Shown here: positions 31,338 to 44,652 of the stretch, piece by piece | How the letters are laid out: each line of letters begins with the position of its first letter | Position numbering within the stretch: the first letter of the stretch is position 1 | Assembly: GCA_950295325.1 (NCBI GenBank) | Contig: OX485804.1 | Span: 5,456,001-5,520,000 of the forward strand | Direction: 5' to 3' | DNA length: 64,000 nucleotides | Source: Polytrichum commune | Taxonomy: Eukaryota; Streptophyta; Polytrichopsida; Polytrichales; Polytrichaceae | Translations under genes and position numbers: made by a program | Notes under the pieces: model-generated | The model's input: only the letters and a program-made list of their open reading frames with translations | Told to the model about the DNA's origin: nothing | Databases searched by the model: none

Positions 31338-32432
31338 TTACGGATGGCCTTCTGCTGCCCATCTCTTTAGAATGCTGCGCACACTAGTTTCCACCCACCT
31401 TGCATTGCCCCAAGTTCCCCACCCTGCCATGAACCTCATCCAGTCCACCAAGGCAATTTCAAATTGCCCTTTCATCACCTCAAAGCTGTAATTCTCAGTC
31501 TCTGCATTTACTCCCCTTGCACTCAACGCCTGGTTCAATTCCCGGTAATAGAACCGCAACAGTTCTTCGTCTCCCCCTCTCTTCCGAAGAAGTGATCCGT
31601 CAACACTCGTACCTATAAAATACACCAAATCCTGCACCCCTAGCCCACACCCTACGTACTGGAAGTCGTACAGCGCACAATTGGAGGAATTCCCCGAAAA
31701 CAGGATGTTGGCGGCCTTGCAGTCGCCATGAATTAATGTCCTGCCCACGCATTCGGTCTTCAGTTTCTGGGCTGCAGCTTCAAAGTGCGGGACCGACAAT
31801 ATCCACTCACTATCTATACAAGAAAATTCTTCCCTGCGTGTGTCGAGGTACCAGTACCCTCCCTGTGCCCAGGCACCTTGCACGTCCGAGGGATTTCGGA
31901 CTTCCAAGGGTGGAGGGATCAAAGGGAGATCAGTGCTGTCGTTGGCGCAGCCCCAAAATGCAGCATGGAAATTTGCGAGCCACCGAAGCACGGCCTGCGT
32001 TTGTTGCAACTCGAGGGTGTGACCATGCGAAAGTGGGAAATCGACTTCCAAATCTTCCAAAAGCAGGCAATCCTTCCTCGCCTTTTCTGTTGTAGGGTAA
32101 CTCCTTGCCACGCGCGCCGGGCACGGGGATTGTAGGCGAGACGAAAGGTGACAGTAGAAATATCGTTCCACATTGTAGGACACGAGTTTGCGGATGTGAG
32201 ACTCGTCAGCTGCCGGGGCATTTGGAGGGTTGATAGTTTTCAGGATTAACGAGGTTGGGGTGGACGAGGCGCCCTGGATGAGGACGCTCAAGCGATAAAT
32301 GTGGCCATATGATGACCACAGGGTTGCGAGGTGGGTGCTGGATATCAGCTGGAATGATGCAGGGAGGGCGCGGGCAATATTGTTTACTGCTGAAGAGCCC
32401 ATTGTTGCAGCAGGACAGATGATTTGTACCAA
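31338..32432 (-). CDS. CHK/ecdysteroid-kinase-like phosphotransferase
   Basis: A single exon of 364 codons with the aminoglycoside-phosphotransferase/CHK kinase-like fold. The N lobe includes SLILKTINPP (the Lys of an ATP-binding strand, about residue 65). The catalytic loop is IHGDCKAANILF (about residue 235; HGD..N is the Brenner-type motif), followed by YDFQYVG as the metal-binding DFG equivalent, here DFQ as is usual in this family. DWMRFMAGWGTWG lies near the end. Such enzymes phosphorylate small hydroxylated molecules such as choline-like compounds or steroids; the plant substrate is unknown. The start may instead be the ATG at 32402 (residue 11). There is no targeting signal. No neighbour suggests a pathway. 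Confidence 0.83.
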   Translation of the reverse strand: MVQIICPAATMGSSAVNNIARALPASFQLISSTHLATLWSSYGHIYRLSVLIQGASSTPTSLILKTINPPNAPAADESHIRKLVSYNVERYFYCHLSSRLQSPCPARVARSYPTTEKARKDCLLLEDLEVDFPLSHGHTLELQQTQAVLRWLANFHAAFWGCANDSTDLPLIPPPLEVRNPSDVQGAWAQGGYWYLDTRREEFSCIDSEWILSVPHFEAAAQKLKTECVGRTLIHGDCKAANILFSGNSSNCALYDFQYVGCGLGVQDLVYFIGTSVDGSLLRKRGGDEELLRFYYRELNQALSARGVNAETENYSFEVMKGQFEIALVDWMRFMAGWGTWGNARWVETSVRSILKRWAAEGHP

Positions 32433-34716
32433 CCGACCACTCTCTCAATCCAGCTCTTCCTCACCTGAATTGCCTGCAGTCTGCACCACACCAGGAAAAT
32501 GACATGAGTTCCCACTATGTCCATGGTGTCTTTTCAAGCATCCTCTGCCTTCGTAGAAATGACAGAAAGACGACTACATGGCATTGCAATGTGGACTGAA
32601 CGCACTGCCAGGAAAAAGGAAAAATAAGAAGAGATGACTCTGATGTTGCCGCCGGCATGAAGTCGAGTTGATCTAACTTTGCATGTAATCCCGAAATGGG
32701 CATCACGAGAATTAGAGGACCCTTGAAGACTATTGCCTCCTTTCCTTTCAAAGATGAAAAACTTGCATGGAACAACTTGAATGGGCACGGACAGGCCGGC
32801 CCACACCTATCTCCCCCAAGGCCAAGCCCTTAGGTTCCCACATGGTTGGTGGAATATGTCTGATTCATCCAGATAACCCCACTATCCCCACTGTGACTGG
32901 GTGTGCCATAGTGGTAGGGTGCACCAGAAAAAAGCAAGTGTTGGGAATGTCACCCATCCTAAGCATTATTCCGACCTTAGGCGGCTTAACCTCAGAGTTC
33001 CGATGGGATTTGGTTTAAGGCCTTGGGTTTAAGCCACCCTATGGACTGCCAGGACATTAATACCCACAAAAACTTGGATTTAAGGAGAAGCATATCTACT
33101 CAGATATGGGAAATTGCAACCCTAAAGAGATCTGCTTACCAATGAGGCCCAATTCATGGACGTTGAACCACAAAGCTCGAATTATTTCAGAATTTTCATT
33201 GGTTGATTAGGCCACAGGTAAGTTGACGCTAGTAGCCTGGGCATTGCCGGCCGAGTGGTGCTCGTTAGGGTCTGGCCAGTGAGAACTTGAGCAAAGATTG
33301 CAGCCCTGAATCCTCCTATCAATGTCCATATCCATAAGCACCTAGTATATGGGAATTTACAACGATGAAACAAACAGCACAAGTACTTGTAGACAACCCC
33401 ACTAGCATTGTTTGACAACCTTACTCATAAATGTTGGTTATCAGCTCACAGGTGAGCATTCTCAATCTACCCAGAACATTGCTACCAACTCTTGCACATC
33501 GTGTCGCACATCAGAATCACGTCCAAACCATCCCTATTTGCATCGAGAGTATGATGGTGTGCTGTGCAGATATGGACATCTCCCTGCATTGAAAGCCAAG
33601 GCCAATTATACACACTCACTAAATAACCATTCTTGAAATCTAACTGGGTAGAGTCATTCCTGATAGCGTAAAGACAACCCTACTTTTAAACCCTACTTTA
33701 AGGCCCAGTCTTAGAAAATATGAAATGGCTACTGGGGAATCTGTACTGTATTTCGAATAAGAGCTTATTTCTCTATGTCTTTAAAAGTTAAAGCACATTC
33801 TGCTCATTGAGGGGCTTCCGATCTTCTGCAAAGCCAAAGCGAAGAATTTTGTGCAGAGGATCCTTAATTCTCATCCTCTGAACTCTGTCCTTCTAAGTCC
33901 AAAATTTTTCTCTGTCCTCGTACCCAAGCTTGCACTGAAGCCTCCGCAATCTTGGCATTAAGTGATCGTATTTACATATCAGCTGGATAGGACACATTCC
34001 CAGGTTCACACAAAAAGGCCTCACCAATTCATCCAATCAGAAAAGAAAAGAAATTGGAATCATCGCTTTGGCGGGACGTGATAAGGGCCCGTTCGCCTGT
34101 AACATGGCCATGGGGAATTCATGATTTCGTTCAATCGCGTAATTTCCATTGGGGGAAGACTATACCCTCCACCCGCCCGAGGGTGAACCACACATTCAAA
34201 CACATCCACCTCGTTTAAAAGATGTCTCACGGTCCAACGGATTCTTTACAAAGCTCTTCAAAGATGTGCAATAATCTTTCCCTCAAAAATTTAAGCATAA
34301 GCTTGTGCTGTAACAAGAGACATTCTACAACGAGAACACGCATTATAGAGATTACAGTCATCTTTGTATTCCCTTAGGCACGCGAAGATTACTTCACATT
34401 CAAATTAGGGTTCCCATTCCCTGCACAATTCTACACGCGCAAAAGAAATAGGAAGCCCATAATAAACGAGCTGCGAATCCCAGGATATGTACCAAAAGCC
34501 ATAATCCTCCACCATGCGAACAAACTGAGAGTTCCTGAAGTAGGAGGAAAGTGTTCAATGTGGCCCGAATGTCTTGTACACCACAATCCAATAAAAAAAT
34601 GGAACCTGTCTCAAGAAGATGCTCATAGACATGGAAGGGTCAGGTTATTGGAAGGAGAGTTTGATGGTTTGAGGCGTCCTTTGCTACCTGCATTGCATTT
34701 GTGTACCTAGTGGTAC

Positions 34717-34752
<36 letters not shown>

Positions 34753-35019
34753 ATGGTTCGAGAGAGATTGCTTACCTTACATGCAGATATACATTGTGAT
34801 GATGTTTGTTTTGTTGTTGTCACAATGAGCTGCCTCGATTTCTGCTCCATCGGCACACAATTGTTGGTGACCCGGAAGGTGGCCATCGCCATCGCCATCG
34901 CCGGTCCTAGGATGAGATTGAGGTCTCGCAGGATGAATGGCGTGGTTTTCCCGGCCTTTTTGCTCAATTGCGGCGACAGGGAATCGTCACGTAAGGTAGT
35001 TGGGTCTTGAATGGTTACT
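32433..35019. other. Intergenic
   Basis: No gene is recognised in about 2.6 kb. There is a GA microsatellite at 34720-34748. A stretch near 34150-34280 (AGGGTGAACCACACATTCAAAC) weakly matches 46427-46450, suggesting another old dispersed repeat. A run of CCATCG units lies at about 34882-34900. Confidence 0.5.
34720..34748. repeat. (GA)n microsatellite
   Basis: About fourteen uninterrupted GA units. Such tracts are common in plant 5' regions; no gene start is seen beside it. Confidence 0.95.
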
Positions 35020-35728
35020 TTTTCCGACTAAGGTAGATGTTTGTTATTCGGATACTTTTCTCCCTGGATCCACCTCTCGTAGGATACGAAACACACAATT
35101 AGTGCGAGATGATTTGACAAATCCAGAGTATTGTGCCCATAGCCATTTGCCTCAGAAGTTTCGGAGCTCGTATGAATATTTTACGCAAAATCAAAGTGAA
35201 GATGCTCGTGCTTGTTAAGTGGTCAAATAGGTTCCCCTAATCATGTTGACTATTGAGCCTACTAATTAAGAATGGTCAACATGTTTTGAGCACGTAGTCC
35301 AATCTTTTCAATGCGCATGTTTTTTGGATGTTTGTTCTTAAATTCACACCTAACCACGTATCACTCAAAAAAAGGTGTTCAAATTGTTGATATGTTCAAT
35401 TTAGGCACGTCTACCTTAGCCCACTCCTCCTAGGATGCATAACACGTGATGTGCACAAAATGGTTAGCCAATCCAAATCTAGGTCGTACTCACTTTCTTC
35501 ATGATTTGCATTATTGAGTGAAGATTCTCATGTTAAATGGTCCTATACCCCAAAATTTTATATTGACTATTGATTCCATAATGGTCATCATATCTACTCA
35601 AGCATGTAGTCCAATTTCTTTTGAAAACATGTCTTTATGGCATCCATTCCTGGAGCCACACTAACCACGTACCACTCTAATATAAGTGTCCGATTAGGAT
35701 AAGTAGCCAAATTACACATGTCTACTTC
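35020..35728 (+). repeat. Dispersed MITE-like repeat, two adjacent copies
   Basis: Two consecutive members of the family present in GAPN introns, about 35020-35425 and 35425-35728. Shared phrases are CCTAGGATGCATAACACG, GTTGACTATTGAGCC, GCATGTAGTCCAAT, AACCACGTACCACTC and a terminal region ending GTCTACCTTAG. The tandem arrangement suggests insertion at a preferred site or local duplication. Confidence 0.72.
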
Positions 35729-36639
35729 TCATCCATCCAACATTATAATTTGATTCATGCCAATTTATGATATAGGTAGCAGGAAACAAAAACAAATAGT
35801 ATCGGTATATCTATTTAGAATTTATGATTTGTATTGCCAAGTATGTATTGATTAACATCTGGATATCAAGACCATTTATAAGTTGTTCATTTTAATATTG
35901 ACATGTACCATGGGGGGGGGGGTGTAGTGAAAAATGTCCCCTACATGTTCACTTTGAAGAATTACATTCATAACAATAATAAATATCATGTTTCATGACA
36001 TTACTTTGTATAAACTCAAATGAAAATAATTTAAGGGTAAAATGACTATTTAAAAGCATTGGGGCTCCAAGTCAAATCAAAGATTTATTCTAATCATCAT
36101 AATTTTAGAAATGTACATGTATAGAACATGCTTGAAAATGACAATTGAAACTTTAATGGGTGAAGACTTTGGAGTTCACGAGCCATATGCAAATGTAGAA
36201 TTTATTTCCATTCTATTTACTTTATCTCTCCTTTTTTTAATTTTATTCCTACACCTTCACCTATTTCATCATAACTTACTACAAATGTAAAGAACATGTT
36301 CAATTTAACACTAGTGCCAAAATCCGTAATTTAAAATGTATGTGTCCAGAACATGCCCACAAAACAATGGTTGAAACGTTGAAAGTTTAAAAGTTGAGCA
36401 CATCAGGGTTCATCACAAAGAGCATAAGCCATCTTTGACTTTATGTCGTCAATGAAGATATTTATTAAGTTACCTCAAAATGAAGTTTTTGTATCCCAGT
36501 CAGCCCCGGCTAAAGCAAAACAACCCGTACATTAGTTCCTTGGAGACAAGGGTTCCTTAGGCATCCAACAAGGAATGGTTTGCCCAAATCGTCAGCTCCG
36601 TAGGGGTGGTTAAGAAAGCTACGTAGCCAAGTGTCTAAA
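35729..36639. other. AT-rich intergenic with G11 tract
   Basis: No gene. A run of eleven G lies at 35912-35922. Otherwise AT-rich. Confidence 0.5.
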
Positions 36640-38500
36640 ATGATGCGAGGACCTTGGCGACCGCCACGTGTACAGATTTCAGGCCGCATGTTGTTAACCA
36701 ATCAGAAGGCGCCAGGGATGACTCGCATTCACACTGGGCCGACCTGCGAAGGAAGATGCTTCGGCGGATGCCATGGTGCCATTCTCGCCGCACACGATCC
36801 TCTGCGGAATCCTCCTTCGATTCCACCATCTCTGTGCACTTTTCTATTCTATTCTCTTCCTTTCCTTCCTTCCATCCTACGTTCCGTCCTTGCCAGATAC
36901 CTCTTGTGGCCCACAGGTATGTTTGCGCTTGCCTGCCGCTCTTACCCTCGTCAGTTTTGGTCCAGAAACCACGCCAGGAAGTGAGTTCATCGGGGTTTCT
37001 CATTTCCATTGAACTGAATTGGAATCAGTTGATTGAGGTACTCGTTCAGGACTTTCTCGCAGCGGCGCCGTCGCTATTGACTTCTCGATTCGCTCTTAGG
37101 TTGCACTTTTGGTCAGTTTCAAGCATTGCTCGGGGTTGAGGATTGCCGTGCTCAGCAGTCTAGGGTTTCGGAGGATGTCGATGTGCGTGATTCACACTCT
37201 TCATCAGCATTGACTCCCGTGTGTTGTGGTTGCTTATTGGTGCTGTCTTCGTCGTTTCTGGGTATGTGGAGGATGTGTTTTTGGGCTTAATTGAATTAAT
37301 TGCCATGGGAAGGAGTGCAGTGTGTGGCAAATCCTTATGCGTAACGCATGTTAGGATTGTCGTTCGTCTAGGATTTGCTTACAAAAAGAGTTGCAGCAGA
37401 TTTTTTTGAAGGACCGTTGTGTCTTCTTCCCTGCTAGTGGAGTTCTTGGAGAAAAATAATTTTTGTCTTGATGATTAATTCCTGAAGCTCAACGTAGCTC
37501 AGAGGCGATTTCGGCGAGGGCGGTGCACACTGGTTGGAAATAGAGTTTTCTCTGAGCCATCTCTGCAGTGGAGAAACCTGTCAATTTTGTTTTGTTTTGT
37601 TGTGGACTGAATTTACGAGGGTGAGCTGTTGCTCCATATACCCGTGATTTTTAGAGCAGAGCTAGGTAGCTGAGATTGTGTCGAGCCTGATACGTCAGGT
37701 GATCATGGTAGCTGCTCCAGCTTTGTGTCGGCTTGAAGGTCATGGATGGGCATACCTCCTCTGTATCGAACAGTCACTTCAACAATGAAACTGAAGTTCC
37801 TGGAATGCTGTCGTACATAGTTAACATTGCAAGGTTCTAGATCCCTTTGGAATCATTCGTATTGGAATTATTTGTCCCCAACTTGTTGCCGTTACCTATG
37901 AAATCTCCTTTTCTCAGAACGTCGTGAGACTGTTCCGTCCAGAATCAATAGTGTCCTCAATTGCAATGCTCAATTCTACGCACCATATTTATGAAGATTA
38001 GCATTGCTGTAAAAATTGCCACTTATGCTGAAGTTCTTTCTTTGAAATTGAAGCTTGTGTTTCCTGAATGGGCTCACCATTTAGTTGGCGATGTCACACT
38101 CTCATTTAAATATCTGCCTGAGTGTACAGGAACACAGATCTAGTGCAACCTTTGGACTTTGGTTCTAGGGTATGGAATGTGAACAAAGTGGCAACTAAAT
38201 GCAGGTTCTACTTTCTTGGAAGCCAGAACAGCATCATTTGCTGGGCAGTGTTACTTTCACTCGGAGGTCTATGAGGACATGTGACTGGCTTTTAGTGCTT
38301 GCGTCATCCATAGGAGGCGAAATTGATGACGATGGGTATAGTTGTGAGTGATCATTAGTTGCGAGCATGGAGTGATCCAACAATATCGGGCTACATTCAA
38401 TAATATCAGCCTAGAAGGCTGATGATGGGGTGACTCACAGTGCTTTAGAAGAATTTAGAGTGTTCAACTAGTTGGTGCAAGTTAGAAGACGTAGAGCACT
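36640..38500 (+). promoter_or_regulatory. Promoter and long 5' leader of the ankyrin-RCC1 gene
   Basis: A G-box CACGTG (36665-36670) and a CCAAT box (36698-36702) precede a CT-rich tract (about 36830-36895) that looks like a transcribed leader. CCACAG then GTATGT at about 36917 could be a leader-intron donor. The coding ATG is not until 38501, so a long, probably spliced, 5' UTR is inferred. No conserved upstream coding exon was found. Confidence 0.45.
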
Positions 38501-41500
38501 ATGGAAGGTATTAGCCTTTTGTCACCGGGATCGGGTCACAAGCAAAATACATCAAGGAAAACAGGAGGTGTACTTGGCTGTGATATTTGGGCAGCTGTAC
38601 GAAGTGGCACTGTACAAGAGGTGGAGCACGCACTAACACTGTTGAAGAGAAGTAATGTGAACATTGATGCAAGAAATGTATATGGGTCGACAGTCCTGCA
38701 CATTGCAGCTTGGCGTAACCATATTCCTATTGTCCGTCGCCTACTTGCAGCTGGTGCAAATCCTGATGCTAGGGTAAGTTCCAAGGCTACCCATCGTGCA
38801 AATTTTGTGAAGTTTGTTCATAATTGACTTTTCATACCAAATTGTATTTGAGTGTCGCTTCCGATTTTCTTGTCACATGTCTTAGTGAGTTCTCGGAATG
38901 CATCTGCTACACAGTTTTAGACTGATTCTTTTGTTACAGGATGGCGAATCAGGGTGGAGCAGCTTGCACAGAGCACTCCATTTTGGGCATTTGGCAGTTG
39001 CAGGTGTACTAATAGAAGCCGGAGCTTCTCTATCACTTGAGGACTCCAAAGGTCGAACGCCTATTGATCTTCTATCCGGCCCTGTCAAATCTGCAATTGC
39101 TAACCCCCAAAATTCAGGTGCAGTGTGGACGAGAATTCTTTAATCAATATTGCAGATTCGTAAGGCAACAACATAAGCAATGTATGCATTCTAAAATATA
39201 CTGATGATTTTGCCCTATATGCTGTTTCCTATTTAGTTTTAATCACCATAATTTTACTAAGAATTGAAACATTCTTGTTTGATCAACAATGACAAGGAGA
39301 AACCTCTCGGGGCCTTGGCTCATCATTGTCTTGGTGTCTGGATCTCTTGGCATGCATTACCTGCAAGTATTCCTGATCTTCTGCATCATTATCTTCATCA
39401 AAAGCTAACTGTGGACTATATAAGAATCATCATCGATATTGGGCCTGATTCAGTAATTTTCTTGCAGTAGTAGCGTAGGAGGTATACAATAATAGACATG
39501 ATCAAATGTAGCTGAATTTATTCCTGTATCTGCATGTATTCTAATTGTGGAAAGACAATACAGGTGCTGCAGAGGTTTATAGTTGGGGCAATGGAGCCAA
39601 CTACCAGCTTGGAACAGGAACTGCAGGGATTCAGAGGATACCGTGTCGTATTGATGCCTTGCAAAGCCTTGATGTTATACACATTGCAGCAGCTAAATTC
39701 CATAGTGCAGCTGTTTCTGCAAATGGTGATGTTTACACTTGGGGTTTTGGGCGTGGTGGTCGTTTAGGCCATCCAGATTTTGACATCCACAGGTTAGTGT
39801 GTTGGGGGAACTATTATTTGACTGGTCCAAAGTGTTCATTTCTACCTCGATTTTTGTTTATCAATCCCAGGTTAACAGAAAGGCTCTGGAGATGCACAGG
39901 TTACTGATAACATGCCAGCTTGGATTGACTCATGCAGTGGTCAGGTTGCAGTCATCTCCCCTCGACAAGTCATCAGTGGGCTTGTTGGAAAGAGGGTGAA
40001 GGTGATTTCAGTGGCCAAGCACCACACCATTATAGCAACTGATGGAGGAGAGGTTTTTACTTGGGGTTCTAATCGAGGTCAGTTATTCCTTTTTGTCCTG
40101 CAATTTACAAGCTGTAATGTAATTTTGTCTTGGTTTATTACTTTCTAAGAGGATTTATTAAATTTAAGGTATAGATGCTGAACTTTTATTGCTGCATGCA
40201 GATGGGCGATTGGGTTATCCAGCCATTGATACACAGCCTACACCCCGTAAAGTGAGCACACTTAAGGCACGTGTGGTAGCAGTGGCAGGAGCAAACAAGC
40301 ACAGTGCTGTTTTGACAGAAAATGGTGAAGTGTACACATGGGGTTGTAATCGGGAGGGGCAGCTGGGGTATGGCACTTCCAATTCTGCATCCAATTTCAC
40401 CCCACGCTTGATTGATTATTTGAAGGGTAGACATATGGTGGCTGTATCTACTGCAAAATACCACACTGTGGTCCTTGGAGCAGAAGGGGAGGTACATATC
40501 ATATTTCTAAGCTGATTCTATTGGATGTGATTTGTTTGATTCTTTTCAGATATCAAATTCTGGGCATACTTATTTCTTTCTTGTGACCCTTGTAATACAT
40601 GTTCAAATTTCTAATTTAAAACAAGTGCCTCAAAAGTGTTTCTAATTTCTCTGGATTTTCAAACAATAACCAAGCCTATATCATTGTATGCATGCTCTGA
40701 CTTCTTATAAAGGAAGTGAACTGTCAAATGACAATACTAAAGTCCTTGTTAAAAACCCGCCTTCAAATTGAAGTTCTTGTGTACGATATAGCCAATTTTA
40801 GCACTGTTTTGGTTTCAGGTGATGACTTGGGGTTACAAGATGGTAAACCCTCGACGTGTGCTTGTTTTACGGGACACAAAGAAAAGAGGATTCCTTCCTC
40901 TAAAATATCATAGAGCAGATAAATTGCATGTCATTGCTATAGCAGCAGGCATGACTCACAGTACAGCAGTTACTGAGGATGGTCTTGTCTTCTACTGGAT
41001 TTCTTCTGATCCACATCTGCGGTCCCACCAGGTGATTACTCTACATTCTAATTTCTATAGTTTGCCAGAACTTGTATCAACTATTGTGCATCAATACAAA
41101 GCACAATACATGCACATACAATACTATGAGCTACCAAGAATGGTTATAAAGTTTATTTTGGTTCACTTCTGTTGTCTTTAAAGTAGATACATCTTCAATG
41201 TGTCCTTTTAATAGGAAATAATTAACTTGAAATGTTAAGACAATTATTTGTCTAAACTTCTTTTGCTGCATATGATAAGTGTTCGTTTTTCCAGCAGTGT
41301 TTATCAGCAGTGTATATCAATATACTGCTTATTTATTGCCTAAAGCTTCTACTTTGACATGTGTTGTGCAAATGAAAGGCAGTGCTTGAATTTCAACTCA
41401 GGAAGCACTGTTTCCGCAGCATCAGGATTGTGTCACTCTCAACTACAAATGATTTACTCTGTGTTGATTAAAATGCCTTTGTCATTGTTGAACAGCTATC

Positions 41501-44500
41501 TTCAATGGCTAGTCATCAAGCTGTTGCTGTTGCAGCTGGTAAGTTCCGAACTGCAGTGGCAACTTCTACAGGAAGCATTTATGCCTGGGATGGAGAAGGA
41601 AGCAAGGCAGATGTTGCCCCATCTCCTGTTCGTGTGCATGGAATAAAGCATGCGGTAGGTTTGTCTGTTGGTGAAACCCACTCATTGGCCATTGCTGCAC
41701 TGTACATGCCAACCTACTCTACAAAGCCAGCAGATGAACCACTTGCAGTAACCAGGCTAACTTCAGAAGGTGAGGAACCTATGGATGAAGAGGCAGAGCT
41801 GGAGGAAGACACTGGGAGCCCAGGACCTGTGAAAACAAACAGACTGGATGAAGGAGTTCCAAGCTTGAAAGACTTGTGTCAGAGGGTTGCAGCAGAATCT
41901 ATTGTAGAGCCTAAGAATACTCTGCAGATGCTTGAGTTTGCAGATTCTCTTGGTGCTGATCACTTGAGGCGATTTTGTGAGGTAAATAAGTGGTCCACTT
42001 GTATCAAATATGTGTACTTCAAATCTTTCATTTGAAGCAACATCTAGAGATGTTTATATCTTATTTTGAGATTACTGATGTGGCATTTGGAATCTCAGGA
42101 TTCCGTTTTGCGCAATCTGGACTACATCCTCACCATTTCACCTACAACTTTTGCCCACTTGCAACCTTCTCTATTGGCTGAATTGGAGAAAGTTTTGGAC
42201 TCTAGATCTAACCAGTCATGGAGTCATCGGTTGCTACCAACCCCTAGTGCAACACTTCCAGCTGTTATTGATAGTGAAGAGGATGATAGTGATGTTTGTG
42301 GCAATCCACGATCCCGGAGCATTTCATGGTTGGAGGGCGTGGACAAATTGACCGTAGGGAAGCCATCAACTGATGACTTCTTCCTCTCTGGTAATGGACG
42401 AGAAGACGATGCAGTGGGTAAACAACTAAGGGCTGTGCGGAAGAAGTTACAACAGATTGAGGCTTTGGAGTTAAAGCAGTTCAAGGGTCAAGCACTTGAT
42501 AGTCAGCAACTGGCCAAAATTGAGACAAAGCATGAGTTAGAGGAGGCTCTCTCATTATTGGAATCTGGAATTTTACCCCCCACAGTATTACAATCCATGA
42601 AGGTGAAAAATAGCCCTGGTGTAGTCATTGAAAAATCTAGTACAGGAGAAGTGGGTGGTGATACTGATCTTAAACATGGCCCTCACACAGGAAGACGTAA
42701 AAGCAAAGGGTTAGCTAGTCGTGGACAGGGTAATCCTGCACCCGCAGTTTCAAAGGAGTCAAGAAGTTATGAAGATTTTGACCTCCAGGTACAATCACTC
42801 ATTTCTCTCAAAAGACCTGGCAAGGATTTGGGGGGGGGGGGGGGGGTTGCATATTCGACTGTTATGTTGTTTCACAATTGTGAATCACTTGTAAAACTTA
42901 TTGAGTTTGAATCTGATTTTGTTACTGTGGCAGGACACTCTCCTTCAAATAGTGCAATTAGAGAGTCAGTCAAATATAGCAGAAGCCAGTCCATCAGTTC
43001 CTTGTGAGACATCGTCAATTCCCGAGCCTCCTCTTTGTACCCAAAATGATGTCCCTCCATCCCCCATCAGCTTCAGAGAAATCTCAGGCTTTGCTGCACA
43101 AAATTTAGGCGATGCAGCTGAGTCTTGGTCAAATACACAAGCTCTAAGGTCATCCAAGAAGAAGACCAAAAAGGGTGGGCTCTCTATGTTCCTGAGTGGA
43201 GCGTTAGAGGCACCACCAAAACCTCAGACTCCGTCCCCTCTACCGAAGGTTGAGGGCCCAGCATGGGGTGGTAAGCACATTCTCAAAGGAGCTGCATCAC
43301 TAAAGGAGATACAGACCCAGCAGACTGCGGAGGTTACCATTTCAAAAAATGGAGTAGTTTCTCTTGTTAAGACTGGTAGTGCCATCAGGTCTAGTGTAGC
43401 TGGCATACCTATGACTGATGAAAGACCCAGTTTAGCAGTCAGTGCAAAAGAGTTGGGCTCTGGAAAAATAGGTAGTGCAGGGAAAACCTCAGCTGGAAGA
43501 ATTCCACCTGATGTCACTTCTATCAAGAGTAGATCTCTACCAGGGGCTTCAAGTATTGTGAAATCTAGTGTTGTAGGATTTAACAGTAGTAGGCCGAGTG
43601 TTGGTGTAGCCAGCAGCAGCCGCTTTGAGCCAGCTGATTCAGCCTCTGAGGACATGATGGAAGGGGTTTTAAGGGTACCTCTTAGTGAGTTTGTTCGGAG
43701 TTCGGCACCTATAGCTGTAACACAGTCAAAGAGTTCAAATGGTCTGCATCCAGAGAACAGCCCCCCTGCCTGGGCAGGACGTTCTCCAGGGGCATCTGCT
43801 CATTCTCTACGCGATATTCAATTGCAACAGGTACTTTCATAACCTACAAGATTCTATCATCCTTGTCCAGCAAAAGTCAATCAGATTCTAAATGAACAAG
43901 TCTGGTTTGCGGAGTCAATTATATGACATCAGTTATTAGAGATATCCTCTAACTTAACAAGACTTTGGGTCATGAGTTGGTTCTTTTGCATACAACACCT
44001 TCCATATTGGGTAATTATTCAGTGCATGCTTGTAGGTAGTGTGAATGTTTAATCAAAGAAGAACATTCTATATTGATACATTGAGGGTCAAACTCATTTT
44101 GGCATGCCAAGAAGTGCTAAATTGAGTTTGGCATCAATGCACCGAAATAGGTTGCTCTTCATTTAAATGTAAAGACATCCTCTAGGAATGCACTACAAGT
44201 GAAAGAAATTATTGATATTGTGTGCTAAACACCAATGGAAAATTACAGTGGGACCAACTCCATGATGAAAAGTCCCAGTGACGTAAAGGATAACTTAAGT
44301 GAATTGGCATGTTACTTCTTGCTCCTTGTCTGAAGTTGGATGATGATGCTGTGGTTCATCGTATATCGATGTTTATGTACAGGTGAAACAGCATAAAGCA
44401 CAGCAGCGTCCACTACCGTCTCGAGGCAGCCCACAAGTAACTAGTCCTGTAAGCCTGATGACTTCTGCACCAGGAAGCAGTATTCAAACTGCAGACCATG

Positions 44501-44652
44501 CTTCACCATCAACTGAACCTCCTAGTCGATGGTTCAAACCAGAGACGGTGAACCCATCCCCACTTCGTTGCATACAAAAAGAGGAGCAGGCGATGAAGGA
44601 ACTACGGCGATTGTACACCAATGTGAGGATTGCACGACAAGTAGATAGTTGA
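38501..44652 (+). CDS. Ankyrin-RCC1 repeat protein related to IBtk, ten exons
   Basis: Exons: 38501-38773, 38940-39117, 39564-39792, 39938-40077, 40202-40491, 40819-41031, 41496-41981, 42099-42788, 42934-43830 and 44383-44652. All junctions are GT-AG, and the frame is kept throughout (3666 bases, 1221 residues). Two ankyrin repeats (NVYGSTVLHIAAWRNH; GWSSLHRALHFGHL, about residues 58-130) are followed by RCC1 propeller blades (EVYSWGNGANYQLG, EVFTWGSNR, EVYTWGCNREGQLGYG, about 150-470). A helical region LEFADSLGADHLRRF..RNLDYIL, like the BTB-associated part of animal IBtk, comes next. The long low-complexity tail contains SLKEIQ and SLRDIQ motifs after PAWGG and PAWAG. The core BTB domain of animal IBtk is not visible. 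Its role is unknown, possibly as a scaffold or ubiquitin-ligase adaptor. Confidence 0.93.
42830..42846 (+). repeat. G17 homopolymer in intron 8
   Basis: Seventeen consecutive G in the 145-bp intron between exons 8 and 9 of the ankyrin-RCC1 gene. It could form a G-quadruplex in the transcript or be a length-variable tract. Homopolymer length may be an assembly artefact. Confidence 0.85.

Noticed and set aside
34753-35010. 85-codon frame after the GA microsatellite
   Set aside because: No motif. It contains a CCATCG simple repeat and runs into a dispersed repeat.
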